The position numbers were made by a program, and so were the translations under genes. 64,000 nt of DNA from Plantactinospora endophytica (GTDB taxonomy: Bacteria > Actinomycetota > Actinomycetes > Mycobacteriales > Micromonosporaceae): positions 342,430-406,429 of the forward strand of contig NZ_BONW01000005.1 of the NCBI RefSeq assembly GCF_016862915.1, in the 5' to 3' direction. Below, in pieces: positions 1-8,841 of this stretch (the stretch's first letter is position 1; the number at the start of each line of letters is the position of its first letter). The notes below the pieces were generated by a model. It saw only the letters and a list, made by a program, of their open reading frames with translations. It was not told the origin of the DNA and made no database searches.

Positions 1-174
1 GGACAGCCCGGCGGAGTGGCCGTCCAGTTCCACCGCACCGTCGATGCTGGCGACGAAGTTCATCCGCAGGTGTGGCCGCTCGACCCGGGGATAGAGCGCG
101 ATCAGCGCCGGGTCGTCCAGGGCTGCCGCCACCGGGTCAGGCCACAACCGGGTTATTCCGACATTACCGGTCAT
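1..174 (-). CDS. RibD C-terminal family pyrimidine reductase, 5' fragment
   Basis: Only the first 58 codons lie in the window; the gene continues past the left edge. The visible N-terminus has the segment RMNFVASIDGAVELDG, which resembles the NADPH-binding start of the RibD C-terminal (dihydrofolate reductase-like) fold seen in stand-alone actinobacterial pyrimidine reductases. Such proteins reduce a ribosylated aminopyrimidine in riboflavin synthesis or act on related substrates. The substrate cannot be set from a fragment. It starts at an ATG at 174 and is divergent from the next gene. Confidence 0.75.
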   Translation of the reverse strand, partial: MTGNVGITRLWPDPVAAALDDPALIALYPRVERPHLRMNFVASIDGAVELDGHSAGLS

Positions 175-324
175 TCGCTGGCCGGACCGGTGACCGGAGG
201 GACGGGTACGGGGGTACGGTGCTGGCAGTCGCACCAGTTGCGGCCCCGGCAGTCGTCGTGCCTGTCGTCCCGGCAGGCTCGGCAGATCATGCCGGTAAGC
301 CTATGCCGAGAGGGTGGGAGACCG

Positions 325-870
325 ATGCGCCGTCAGATCTTCCAGCTCAAGGTGTCGCTCGCCGACGTCACACCGCCGGTCTGGCGGCGGGTGCTGGTGC
401 CGGGCGGCTACACCCTGGACCGGGTGCACCGGGTGTTCCAGTCCGTACTGGGCTGGCAGAACTGCCACCTGCACTCGTTCGACATCGGCGGGGTCCAGTA
501 CGGCGTACCGGACCCGGAGGGGGAGCTGACGCTCCGCGACGAGCTGGACACCCGGCTGGACGCGGTGGCGACCAAGGGCGGACGGTTCCTCTACACGTAC
601 GACTTCGGCGACTGGTGGGAACACGACGTGACCGTCGAGGACGTCTTCGGCGCCGATCCCGACGAGCGGTATCCGGTCTGCTCCGCCGGGGCGGGTGCCT
701 GCCCACCGGAGGACGTCGGCGGTCCGTTCGGCTACCGGCAGTTCCTCGTGGCGATGGCCGACCCGGGGCATCCGGAGCACGAGTCGCTGCGGAACTGGCT
801 CGGCCGGTCCTTCGATCCGTCGACTTTCGACCCGGGCCGGGCGAGCACCCTGGCCCGCTGGCTGAGCTGA
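325..870 (+). CDS. Plasmid pRiA4b ORF-3 family protein
   Basis: 181 residues. The sequence follows the PRiA4_ORF3 family pattern: an N-terminal strand with LADVTPPVWRRVLVP, then GWQNCHLHSFDIGG, then YTYDFGDWWEHDVTVE, and a CSAGAGACPPEDVGG segment near the C-terminus. The family is widespread on chromosomes as well as plasmids and has no established biochemical function. The ATG at 325 is chosen because GAGGGTGGGAG lies just upstream; the frame stays open to position 16 but without a better start. It stands alone, divergent from the reductase and well separated from the cellobiose operon. Confidence 0.85.
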   Translation: MRRQIFQLKVSLADVTPPVWRRVLVPGGYTLDRVHRVFQSVLGWQNCHLHSFDIGGVQYGVPDPEGELTLRDELDTRLDAVATKGGRFLYTYDFGDWWEHDVTVEDVFGADPDERYPVCSAGAGACPPEDVGGPFGYRQFLVAMADPGHPEHESLRNWLGRSFDPSTFDPGRASTLARWLS

Positions 871-1116
871 CCCGGGTACGCCCCGGGCGGTAGCCGGTCC
901 CCGATCACAGGTCCCCGGCGGCGGGCCGGGTGGGATCCCGGAAATCGCCGGTCGGGGTCCCTGGAACCACTGTGGATCGGCCGGTCGCCGACCGTCTTCC
1001 CGTACGATCTCGGGCCGGTCCGGCCACCCGCCGGTCGGCCGGAGGTTGGCGCGCTCGTTACCTCGGGGATAACGCCCGCTTTGCGGGTGAGTGACCCAGC
1101 GCCGACGGTAACGAAA

Positions 1117-1130
1117 TGGGAACGCTCCCA
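1117..1130. promoter_or_regulatory. CebR-type operator, upstream copy (cebO1)
   Basis: TGGGAACGCTCCCA matches the 14-bp palindrome TGGGAGCGCTCCCA bound by actinobacterial CebR/CelR repressors at 13 of 14 positions. It lies 268 bp before the cebE start and 53 bp, centre to centre, from a second copy. The surrounding 871-1398 gap holds no gene. Confidence 0.85.
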
Positions 1131-1138
1131 TCCGCCCA

Positions 1139-1183
1139 TTGACACCCCCGAAACGCCCCGGCAATCTCATGGGAGCGCTCCCG
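1139..1183 (+). promoter_or_regulatory. cebE -35-like hexamer and downstream CebR operator (cebO2)
   Basis: A TTGACA hexamer at 1139-1144 is followed at 1170-1183 by TGGGAGCGCTCCCG, a 13 of 14 match to the CebR/CelR palindrome. No strong -10 box stands at the expected spacing, so the exact promoter is unsure. If TTGACA is the -35, the two operators flank the core promoter. The leader from here to cebE is about 215 bases. Confidence 0.7.
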
Positions 1184-1398
1184 GCGATTTGTGGCCCAGG
1201 CCACAGAACCGCCGCTGGAGCCGTCGGACCGAATCCCCATCGACCGGCGCCGGGCCGACCGCCCGGCGCCGGTCGGCGGGCGGAAACACCCGCACCAGAG
1301 ACCGGAACACCGGGGCACCCACCACCAGCAGCACCGTTCGGACACACGAATCTCCGCCACCACCACACCACGAGTTACCCACCTGAGAGGGGTCAGGG

Positions 1399-2709
1399 AT
1401 GAGCGTCATCAGGCGCCGGCTCCGCACCGTCGCGGTCGCCGCGCTCGCCGCGGGCGTGGCTCTCGGCAGCACGGCGTGCAGCAAGAGCGACAACGAGGGG
1501 TCCACCGGCGAAGGGGGACAGGTCAAGCTGGTTCTGCAGACCTTCTCGAACTTCGGTTACGACCAGGCGATCAAGGACTTCGAGGCCGCCAACCCGAACA
1601 TCAAGGTCGAGCACCAGAAGATGGGCGAGCTGCGCGACTTCCAGCCGAAGCTGGTGCAGTGGCTCGCGGCGGGCAGCGGCGCGGGCGACGTGGTCGGGCT
1701 CGAAGAGGGCGTGCTGCTGGGGTACGTGCAGAACCACGACAAGTTCGCCAACCTGCTCGACCTCGGGGCCAGCGACCTGAAGAGCGGCTTCCCGGAGTGG
1801 AAGTGGAACAACGCCCTCACCCCGGACGGCAAGAAGCTGATCGGGCTCGGCACCGACGTGGGCGGCCTGGCCATGTGCTACCGCAAGGACCTCTTCCAGC
1901 AGGCCGGTCTGCCGACCGACCGCACCGAGGTGTCGAAGCGGATGAGCACCTGGCAGGACTACATCGCGCTGGGCAAGGAGTTCAAGGCCAGCGGCAAGGC
2001 CAAGGCCGCCTGGCTGGACAGCGCCACCAGCCTGATGCAGCCGCACGTCATGCAGAACTCCGAGACGTTCTTCTTCGACAAGGACAACAAGTTCATCGGC
2101 GAGACCAACCCGATCGTCAAGCAGACCTGGGACATGGGCCTGCAGATGGCGGCCGACGGCCTGACCGCCAAGGCGCAGCGCTGGAGCGCCGACTGGGACG
2201 CCGCCTTCAAGAACTCGGCGTTCGCCACCATCCCGTGCCCGTCCTGGATGACCGAGGGTGTGATCGCCCCGAAGTCCGGCCCGGCGAACTCCGGCAAGTG
2301 GGACATCGCCAACATCCCCGGCGGTGGCGGTAACTGGGGCGGCTCCTACCTGGCGGTGCCGGCGCAGACCAAGCACCCGAAGGAGGCGTACCTGCTGGCC
2401 AAGTACCTGACCAGCAAGGAGGGCCACCTGGCCGCGTTCAAGGAGGCCGGGGCCATGCCGTCCGACATCGCGGGCATCGAGGACCCGGCGTTCAAGGACA
2501 AGAAGAGCGAGTACTTCAGCGGCGCGCCGACCGGGCAGATCTTCGGCGACAGCGTCAAGAACATGAAGCCGGTCTTCCTCGGCGCCAAGCACCAGCAGAT
2601 CTGGGAGACGGTGGTCGAGCCGCAGATGCAGGCGGCCGAGCGGGGCCAGGTCAGCTCCGACGCCGGCTGGAAGAAGGCGATGGACGAGGCCAAGAAGCTG
2701 ACCAGCTGA
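1399..2709 (+). CDS. cebE: Cellobiose/cello-oligosaccharide ABC transporter substrate-binding lipoprotein
   Basis: 436 residues, usual for a family 1 extracellular solute-binding protein. The N-terminus has a basic stretch, a hydrophobic core and a lipobox ending at Cys27 (LGSTAC), so it should be a lipoprotein on the outer face of the membrane. It should bind cellobiose and longer cello-oligosaccharides and hand them to the two permeases downstream. The call as cebE rests on the order SBP, permease, permease, GH1 glucosidase, LacI repressor, and on two CebR-type operators upstream. No ATPase gene is present; in streptomycetes the shared ATPase MsiK is encoded elsewhere, and the same is likely here. 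Start ATG with GAGAGGGG upstream. Confidence 0.9.
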   Translation: MSVIRRRLRTVAVAALAAGVALGSTACSKSDNEGSTGEGGQVKLVLQTFSNFGYDQAIKDFEAANPNIKVEHQKMGELRDFQPKLVQWLAAGSGAGDVVGLEEGVLLGYVQNHDKFANLLDLGASDLKSGFPEWKWNNALTPDGKKLIGLGTDVGGLAMCYRKDLFQQAGLPTDRTEVSKRMSTWQDYIALGKEFKASGKAKAAWLDSATSLMQPHVMQNSETFFFDKDNKFIGETNPIVKQTWDMGLQMAADGLTAKAQRWSADWDAAFKNSAFATIPCPSWMTEGVIAPKSGPANSGKWDIANIPGGGGNWGGSYLAVPAQTKHPKEAYLLAKYLTSKEGHLAAFKEAGAMPSDIAGIEDPAFKDKKSEYFSGAPTGQIFGDSVKNMKPVFLGAKHQQIWETVVEPQMQAAERGQVSSDAGWKKAMDEAKKLTS

Positions 2710-2730
2710 GTCGACCGGTGACCTGCCGTT

Positions 2731-2797
2731 CCCACGGGCGAGCAGTGCCCGTGGGCCGGCGGCGGTGCCCACACCCGAGGAGGGTGTGGGCACCGCC
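2731..2797 (+). promoter_or_regulatory. Two consecutive hairpins between cebE and cebF
   Basis: First hairpin: a 9-bp stem (2731-2739 with 2747-2755). Second: a perfect 16-bp stem (2761-2776 with 2782-2797) around a 5-base loop. Neither is followed by a T run. Such structures after a binding-protein gene usually protect the upstream mRNA or attenuate transcription, raising binding protein over permease. That role is inferred. Confidence 0.75.
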
Positions 2798-2839
2798 GCG
2801 AGGTCACCGGCTGGCCCACCTCCCCGGAAGGACCCCGCA

Positions 2840-3823
2840 ATGAGCTCTGCTGTCGGCGCGGCACCACCACGGCACGCTGCCACGCCACCCACCCCGGAAC
2901 CCACGCACCGCCGCCGGTCGTACCGGCTCGGTCGGTGGGACATCAAGTACTCCCCGTACCTCTACGTCGCCCCGTTCTTCATCCTCTTCGGGGTCTTCGG
3001 CCTCTTCCCGGTCCTCTACACGGTCTACGTCTCGCTCTTCGAGTACGACCTGCTCAGCGGCACCAAGGAGTACGTCGGGCTGGAGAACTACCGGGTCCTG
3101 CTGGACGACGCCCAGTTCTGGAACGCCGCCTACAACACCTTCGGCATGTTCGTGCTCAGCACCGTGCCGCAGCTCGTCGTGGCGCTGATGATCGCCAACC
3201 TGCTGAACCGGCAGATGCGGGCCCGCACGCTGTTCCGGATGGGAATCCTGATCCCCAACATCACCTCGGTGGCCGCGGTCGGCATCATCTTCGCGCTGAT
3301 CTTCGCCGACCGGTACGGCCTGGTGAACTGGCTGCTCGGCACCGTCGGCATCGACCCGGTCGCCTGGCGGGACAACCGGTACGCCTCCTGGTTCGCGATC
3401 GCCTTCATGGTCGACTGGCGGTGGACCGGCTACAACGCGCTGATCTACCTGGGTGCGATGCAGGCGATTCCCCGGGACCTCTACGAGTCGGCGTCGCTGG
3501 ACGGCGCCTCCACCTGGCGGCAGTTTTGGAAGATCACGGTTCCGCTGATCCGGCCGACCATCCTCTTCACGATCATCATCTCGACCATCGGTGGCCTACA
3601 GATCTTCACCGAGCCCCTGATGTACGGCTTCGGGCTGATCCGCGGCGGCGCCTCGAACGAGTTCCAGACGCTGGCGATGTACATCTACGAACGGACCTTC
3701 ACCGGCAACTTCGAGTACGGGTCCGGCGCCGCGATGTCCTGGCTGCTCTTCCTGATGATCGTCGTCTTCGCCCTGATCAACTTCGCGATGGTCCGCCGCT
3801 CGGTCAAGGGGGAGCAGAAGTGA
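2840..3823 (+). CDS. cebF: Cellobiose ABC transporter permease 1
   Basis: 327 residues with six predicted membrane spans after a Pro/Arg-rich cytoplasmic N-terminus. The EAA loop that contacts the ATPase is visible as [20 protein letters not shown]. It resembles MalF-type sugar permeases. It should form the channel with the product of the next gene. The start at ATG 2840 follows GGAAGGA; the frame is open further upstream into the cebE-cebF hairpin, which is unlikely to be coding. It overlaps the next gene by GTGA, which implies translational coupling. Confidence 0.9.
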   Translation: MSSAVGAAPPRHAATPPTPEPTHRRRSYRLGRWDIKYSPYLYVAPFFILFGVFGLFPVLYTVYVSLFEYDLLSGTKEYVGLENYRVLLDDAQFWNAAYNTFGMFVLSTVPQLVVALMIANLLNRQMRARTLFRMGILIPNITSVAAVGIIFALIFADRYGLVNWLLGTVGIDPVAWRDNRYASWFAIAFMVDWRWTGYNALIYLGAMQAIPRDLYESASLDGASTWRQFWKITVPLIRPTILFTIIISTIGGLQIFTEPLMYGFGLIRGGASNEFQTLAMYIYERTFTGNFEYGSGAAMSWLLFLMIVVFALINFAMVRRSVKGEQK

Positions 3824-4725
3824 CCACCATGCAGACCCTGCCCCGTACGGTGACCCCGGCGCCACAGCCGCCCCGCCGACGCCGCCGGGCCGCGCCCGGA
3901 GCCCGGCTCTGGGAGGCCAGCCCGCTGACCTACCTCGCGCTGGTGATCGGTTCCATCCTGTCGGTCTTCCCGATCGTCTGGTCGTTCATCATCGCCTCCC
4001 GGGACAACAGCGCGGTCTACGAGATGCCGCCCACCCCGGGTGGAAAGCTCTTCGAGAACATCGACCGGATGCTGGCCAACGAGGACGCCGCGTTCCTCTA
4101 CGGCCTGGTCAACTCGGCCGTGGTCTCCTCCGTGGTGACCATCTCGGTGATCTTCTTCTCCACCCTGGCCGGCTTCGCCTTCGCCAAGCTCAGGTTCCGG
4201 GGCAGCAACGCCCTGCTGCTGGTGATCATCCTGACCATGATGGTCCCGACCCAGCTCGGCATCATCCCGCTCTACCTGATGATGGTGGAGCTGGGCTGGA
4301 CCGGCACCCTCCAGGCGGTCATCGTGCCGTTCCTGGTGCAGGGCTTCGGGGTCTTCATGATGCGCCAGTACGCCATGTCCGCGGTCAGCGACGAGCTGAT
4401 CGAGGCGGCCCGGCTCGACGGCTGCTCCACCTGGCGGGTCTACTGGAACGTGGTGCTGCCGGCACTGCGCCCGGCGGCGGCCGTACTCGGGCTGCTGACG
4501 TTCATGCAGACCTGGAACGAGTTCCTCTGGCCGTTCGTCGTGCTCACTCCCGACACGCCGACCGTGCAGTACTCGTTGAAGATCCTTTCGTCCGGCCTCT
4601 ACCAGACGGATTATGTAGCTCTGTTCGCCGGCACCGCGCTGGCGACCCTGCCGCTGCTGATCGTGTTCATCATCTTCGGCCGCCAGATCATCGGCGGCAT
4701 CATGGAAGGCGCCGTCAAGTCGTGA
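3820..4725 (+). CDS. cebG: Cellobiose ABC transporter permease 2
   Basis: 301 residues, MalG-type permease. A basic Pro/Arg-rich N-terminus is followed by about six membrane spans. The EAA loop reads [20 protein letters not shown], close to the family consensus. The GTG start overlaps the cebF stop (GTGA) and has GGGGGAG five bases upstream; an ATG at 3829 is a possible alternative. It pairs with cebF to form the membrane channel and overlaps bglC by another GTGA. Confidence 0.9.
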   Translation: MTTMQTLPRTVTPAPQPPRRRRRAAPGARLWEASPLTYLALVIGSILSVFPIVWSFIIASRDNSAVYEMPPTPGGKLFENIDRMLANEDAAFLYGLVNSAVVSSVVTISVIFFSTLAGFAFAKLRFRGSNALLLVIILTMMVPTQLGIIPLYLMMVELGWTGTLQAVIVPFLVQGFGVFMMRQYAMSAVSDELIEAARLDGCSTWRVYWNVVLPALRPAAAVLGLLTFMQTWNEFLWPFVVLTPDTPTVQYSLKILSSGLYQTDYVALFAGTALATLPLLIVFIIFGRQIIGGIMEGAVKS

Positions 4726-6155
4726 GCAACTCCACGAGCCCACAATCCATCCAACTGCTCGAGGAGGGTGAAGGCGCGACCTTTCCCCCCGGCTTCGTCT
4801 GGGGCGCGGCCACCGCGGCCTACCAGATCGAGGGGGCGGTGCACGAGGGCGGTCGAAGCGCATCGATCTGGGACACCTTCAGCCACACCCCGGGGCGGGT
4901 CCTGCACGGGCACACCGGGGACGTCGCCTGCGACCACTACCACCGGTACCGGGACGACGTGAAGCTGATGGCCGAGCTGGGGCTGAAGGCGTACCGGCTG
5001 TCGGTGGCCTGGCCCCGGATCCAGCCGGACGGGCACGGGCCGGGCAACCAGGCCGGGCTGGACTTCTACCGGCGGCTCGCCGACGAGCTGCTGGAACACG
5101 GCATCGAGCCGTGGGTCACCCTCTACCACTGGGACCTGCCGCAGGCGATCGAGGACGCCGGCGGCTGGCCCAACCGGGACACCGCCGCCCGGTTCGCCGA
5201 GTACGCCGAGCTCACCCACGCCGCCCTCGGCGACCGGGTACAACACTGGATCACCCTGAACGAGCCGTGGTGCTCGGCCTTCCTCGGCTACGGCTCCGGC
5301 GTGCACGCGCCGGGGCGTACCAATCCGGGCGAGGCGGTGCGGGCGGCGCACCACCTGATGCTCGGGCACGGCCTGGCGACCCGGGCCATCCGGGCGGCCC
5401 GGCCGGACGCCGAGGTCGGCATCACCCTCAACCTGTACGCGGTCTCCCCGCAGACCTCCTCGGACGGCGACGCCGACGCGGCCCGCCGGATCGACGGGCT
5501 GGCCAACCGGATCTTCCTGGACCCGGTGCTGCGCGGCAGCTACCCGTCGGACGTCGTCGCCGACCTGGCGGCGGTGACCGATCTCGGTCACGTCCGGGAC
5601 GGCGACCTGGAGACCATCTCCACCCCGATGTCGTTCCTCGGCATCAACTACTACAGCCGGCACGTGGTCGCCGCCCCGGTCGAGGGTGTCGAGCCGGAGC
5701 CGTACTGGCGGGCCCAGTCCTGCTGGCCCGGCAGCGAGCAGGTCCGGTTCGTCACCCGGGGTGTCCCGGTGACCGACATGAACTGGGAGATCGACGCGCC
5801 CGGGCTCACCGAGACCCTCCAGCGGGTGCACCGGGACTACCCGGAACTGCCGCTCTACATCACCGAGAACGGTTCCGCCTTCGTCGACGAACTGGTGGAC
5901 GGCCGGGTCGACGACGCCGACCGGCTGGGCTACTTCGAGGCGCACCTGCGGGCCTGCCACACGGCGATCGGCTCCGGAGTGCCGCTGCGGGGCTACTTCG
6001 CCTGGTCACTGCTTGACAACTACGAGTGGGCGTGGGGCTACACCAAGCGCTTCGGCATGGTCTACGTCGACTACGAAAGCCAGCGCCGGATTCCCAAGTC
6101 AAGCGCCAGGTGGTATGCCGACGTGATCCGACGTAACGGTTTGGCCGCACAATAG
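4722..6155 (+). CDS. bglC: GH1 beta-glucosidase, intracellular
   Basis: 477 residues, full-length for glycoside hydrolase family 1, with no signal peptide. The acid/base glutamate is visible in TLNEPW (about residue 181) and the nucleophile in YITENGSA (about residue 382); the entry motif [15 protein letters not shown] is also present. It should hydrolyse imported cellobiose and cello-oligosaccharides to glucose in the cytoplasm. Its GTG start overlaps the cebG stop, so it belongs to the same translationally coupled operon. In streptomycetes the orthologue also helps set the inducer level for CebR. Confidence 0.92.
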   Translation: MSNSTSPQSIQLLEEGEGATFPPGFVWGAATAAYQIEGAVHEGGRSASIWDTFSHTPGRVLHGHTGDVACDHYHRYRDDVKLMAELGLKAYRLSVAWPRIQPDGHGPGNQAGLDFYRRLADELLEHGIEPWVTLYHWDLPQAIEDAGGWPNRDTAARFAEYAELTHAALGDRVQHWITLNEPWCSAFLGYGSGVHAPGRTNPGEAVRAAHHLMLGHGLATRAIRAARPDAEVGITLNLYAVSPQTSSDGDADAARRIDGLANRIFLDPVLRGSYPSDVVADLAAVTDLGHVRDGDLETISTPMSFLGINYYSRHVVAAPVEGVEPEPYWRAQSCWPGSEQVRFVTRGVPVTDMNWEIDAPGLTETLQRVHRDYPELPLYITENGSAFVDELVDGRVDDADRLGYFEAHLRACHTAIGSGVPLRGYFAWSLLDNYEWAWGYTKRFGMVYVDYESQRRIPKSSARWYADVIRRNGLAAQ

Positions 6156-6175
6156 GCGTGGTCAGCCAGTATTGG

Positions 6176-6218
6176 GGGTGCCCGGCACCGACCCGCACGG
6201 GATCGGTGCCGGACACCC
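6176..6218 (+). terminator. Long hairpin between bglC and cebR
   Basis: A 16-bp stem with one mismatch (6176-6191 with 6203-6218) surrounds an 11-base loop. There is no T run after it. It lies in the 82-base gap before cebR and just upstream of the cebR ribosome binding site, so it probably reduces read-through from the structural genes. Confidence 0.7.
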
Positions 6219-6237
6219 GACGTCGGAGGGACAGACG

Positions 6238-7281
6238 ATGACAACCCAGCGCACCCGCTCGCTCGGGCGGCCCACCCTGGACGCGGTCGCCGCCCGCGCC
6301 GGAGTGGGGCGGGGCACCGTGTCCCGCGTCGTCAACGGTTCACCCCAGGTCAGCCCGGAAGCCCGGGCGGCGGTGCAGCGGGCCATCGCCGAGCTGGGCT
6401 ACGTGCCCAACCGGGCGGCCCGGGCCCTGGTGACCCAGCGGACCGACTCGGTGGCTCTGGTGGTCTCCGAGTCGGAGGAGCGGGTCTTCGGCGAGCCGTT
6501 CTTCGCCGGCATCGTCCGGGGGATCAGCTCCGCACTGCTGGAGACGCCGATGCAGCTCTGGCTGGCGATGGCGCAGTCGCCGGCCGAGCGGGAGCGGGTC
6601 GAGCACCACCTGACGAACCAGCACGTGGACGGGGTACTCCTGCTCTCGCTGCACGACGCCGACCCGCTGCCCACCCTGCTGGAGCAGCGCGGGCTGCCGA
6701 CCGTGCTCGGCGGCCGGCCGGCCCGGATGCTGGGCGACCCGGCCGGGGCGTACTTCGTCGACGTGGACAACGCCGGCGGTGCCCGGCAGGCGGTCGAACA
6801 CCTGGTCGGCCAGGGGCGCAAGCGGGTGGCGACCATCGCCGGCCCGCAGGACATGGGCGTCGGCGTGGCCCGGCTCACCGGCTACCAGGACGCGGTACGC
6901 GAGAGCGGCGGACACGTCAACGACGCCATGATCGCGTACGGCGACTTCAGCGAGACCAGCGGCGCGGCGGCGATGCGCCGGCTGCTGGACAGTTGCCCCG
7001 ATCTCGACGCGGTCTTCGTCGCCTCGGACCTGATGGCCTGCGGCGCGTTGCGGGCGCTGCGCGACGCCGGTCGGCGGGTGCCCGAGGACGTGGCGGTGGT
7101 GGGCTTCGAGGACGCCCCGATCGCCCGGCAGACCGAGCCCCCGCTGACCACGGTCTTCCAGCCGATGGAGGAGATGGGCCGGCAGATGGCCCGGCTGCTC
7201 GTCGCGCGGATCCGGCGGGAGGAGCGCGAGGTGCCGTACGTGCTGCTCGACACCCACCTGGTGCACCGCCACTCCGGCTGA
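6238..7281 (+). CDS. cebR: LacI-family cellobiose repressor
   Basis: 347 residues. An N-terminal LacI helix-turn-helix (about residues 11-35, PTLDAVAARAGVGRGTVSRV) and hinge (YVPNRAARAL) are followed by a periplasmic-binding-protein-like sensor domain. It should bind the TGGGAGCGCTCCCA-type sites upstream of cebE and of the GH9 gene, and release them when cellobiose binds. The ATG at 6238 follows GGAGGG by seven bases. No CebR-type site lies directly before cebR itself, so its own expression may come from read-through of the operon. Confidence 0.9.
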   Translation: MTTQRTRSLGRPTLDAVAARAGVGRGTVSRVVNGSPQVSPEARAAVQRAIAELGYVPNRAARALVTQRTDSVALVVSESEERVFGEPFFAGIVRGISSALLETPMQLWLAMAQSPAERERVEHHLTNQHVDGVLLLSLHDADPLPTLLEQRGLPTVLGGRPARMLGDPAGAYFVDVDNAGGARQAVEHLVGQGRKRVATIAGPQDMGVGVARLTGYQDAVRESGGHVNDAMIAYGDFSETSGAAAMRRLLDSCPDLDAVFVASDLMACGALRALRDAGRRVPEDVAVVGFEDAPIARQTEPPLTTVFQPMEEMGRQMARLLVARIRREEREVPYVLLDTHLVHRHSG

Positions 7282-7398
7282 GCCGGTGGGGCGGCCGGGC
7301 TGCGGGCCCGGCCCTCCCGCCCCGCAGCGCCGTCCGTCGTCGCGCGGCGGAGGACGGCCGGATTCGGAGTCCCGCCCGCAGTGCGGGCCGGCCCGGCC

Positions 7399-7510
7399 GC
7401 ATCTCGTCGGCTGGTGTCTCAGTCGCCGGTCCAGCGTCGCGTCTCGTCCGGCCGCATCTCGTTCCGCTGCATCTCGTCCGGCTGGAGTCTCAGTCGGCGG
7501 TCCAGCGCCG
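7399..7510. repeat. Duplicated 3' end of the acyl-CoA dehydrogenase gene
   Basis: A copy of about 41 bp at 7399-7439 closely repeats 7469-7510, which contains the final codons and stop of the dehydrogenase gene on the minus strand. Both copies still encode RRWT-x-D followed by TGA. The 29 bp between them hold further partial copies of the CATCTCGT motif. Confidence 0.8.
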
Positions 7511-8725
7511 TAGTTCGCGGCGGGCCAGCGCGGCCCGGTGCACCTCGTCCGGACCGTCGGCCAGCCGCAGGGTACGGGCACCGGCCCAGAGCGCGGCCAG
7601 TGGCGTGTCCTGGCTGACCCCGGCCCCGCCGTGTGCCTGGATCGCCTTGTCGATCACCCACTCCGCCATTGCCGGAGTTACGATCTTGATCGCCTGGATC
7701 TCGGTGTGCGCCCCCTTGTTGCCGACCGTGTCCATCAACCAGGCCGTCTTGAGCACCAGAAGCCGGGCCTGCTCGATCCGGACCCGGGACTCGGCGATCC
7801 AGTCCTGCACCACGCCCTGCTCGGCCAGCGGCCGGCCGAACGCGACCCGCCCGGCCGTACGCCGGCAGAGCAGTTCGAGGGCGCGTTCGGCCATCCCGAC
7901 CAGGCGCATGCAGTGGTGGATCCGGCCCGGCCCGAGCCGCGCCTGGGCGATCGCGAACCCGTCCCCGGGCCCGCCGATCAGATGGTCCGCCGGCACCCGT
8001 ACGCCGTCGAAGCTCACCTCGGCGTGGCCGCCGTGCGCGCCGTCGGAGTAGCCGAAGACGGTCAGGCCCCGGTGCACCGTGACCCCCGGGGTGTCCCGGG
8101 GCACCAGCACCATGCTCTGCTGCCGGTGCCGGGGCGCGTCCGGATCGGTCTTGCCCATCACGATGAAGATCCCGCAGCGCGGGTCCATCGCCCCGGTCGA
8201 CCACCATTTCCGGCCGGTGACGACGTACTCGTCGCCGTCCCGTTCGATCCGGGTGGCGATGTTGGTGGCGTCGGAGGAGGCGACCTCCGGCTCGGTCATG
8301 CAGAACGCCGAACGCAGTTCGCCGTCGAGCAGCGGGCGCAGCCAGCGGTCCTGCTGCGCCGGGCTGCCGAAGTCGACGAGCAGCTCCATGTTGCCGGTGT
8401 CCGGGGCGGCGCAGTTGAGCGCCTCCGGGGCCAGGTGCGGGCTGCGGCCGGTCAGCTCGGCCAGCGGCGCGTACTGGAGGTTGGTCAGGCCGGCGCCGTA
8501 CTCGGGATGCGGCAGGAAGAGGTTCCACAGGCCGCGTTGCCGGGCCTCGGCCTTCAACTTGCCCACGACCGGCGGACGGTGCCACGGACCGGTACCGGTC
8601 GCCGGGTCGGCCGCGGCGGCGACCTGCTCGGCGTACACGGCCTCGGCCGGCAGGATCCGGTCGGTCAGGAAGTCGTGCAGCGCCTCGTGCAGCTCGGCGG
8701 TGCGCGCGTCGAACCCGAAGTCCAT
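7490..8725 (-). CDS. Acyl-CoA dehydrogenase, ACAD11-like
   Basis: 411 residues covering the N-terminal helical, middle beta and C-terminal helical domains of the acyl-CoA dehydrogenase fold. The segment [18 protein letters not shown] is typical of the family. Near the C-terminus, [11 protein letters not shown] replaces the usual YEGTxxI motif; this GPDEVH form is characteristic of ACAD10/ACAD11-type enzymes. It needs FAD. Together with the kinase gene upstream on the same strand it may process phosphorylated 4-hydroxyacyl-CoAs rather than carry out simple fatty acid oxidation. The ATG at 8725 follows GAGGAG; an upstream in-frame extension is a repetitive non-coding stretch. Confidence 0.85.
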   Translation of the reverse strand: MDFGFDARTAELHEALHDFLTDRILPAEAVYAEQVAAAADPATGTGPWHRPPVVGKLKAEARQRGLWNLFLPHPEYGAGLTNLQYAPLAELTGRSPHLAPEALNCAAPDTGNMELLVDFGSPAQQDRWLRPLLDGELRSAFCMTEPEVASSDATNIATRIERDGDEYVVTGRKWWSTGAMDPRCGIFIVMGKTDPDAPRHRQQSMVLVPRDTPGVTVHRGLTVFGYSDGAHGGHAEVSFDGVRVPADHLIGGPGDGFAIAQARLGPGRIHHCMRLVGMAERALELLCRRTAGRVAFGRPLAEQGVVQDWIAESRVRIEQARLLVLKTAWLMDTVGNKGAHTEIQAIKIVTPAMAEWVIDKAIQAHGGAGVSQDTPLAALWAGARTLRLADGPDEVHRAALARRELRRWTAD

Positions 8726-8739
8726 CGATGCTCCTCGGC

Positions 8740-8800
8740 GGTTCAGCTCGGCGGTGTCAGCGGTGTCTGCGCTATCTGCGGTGTCAGCGATGTCGGCGGT
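8740..8800. repeat. Degenerate 9-bp repeats between kinase and dehydrogenase genes
   Basis: Several imperfect copies of GTGTCAGCG/GTGTCTGCG lie just upstream of the dehydrogenase ribosome binding site. They keep the reading frame open upstream as Ala-Asp-Thr repeats, which would mislead start prediction. Confidence 0.6.
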
Positions 8801-8841
8801 GGGCACGTCCGGTCGGCGCCGGTGCGGGGGACGGGCCGGGG

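Noticed and set aside
2935..4725. Long plus-strand frame spanning cebF
   Set aside because: Only the part from 3820 codes for the permease; the upstream part is a GC-driven shadow of cebF.
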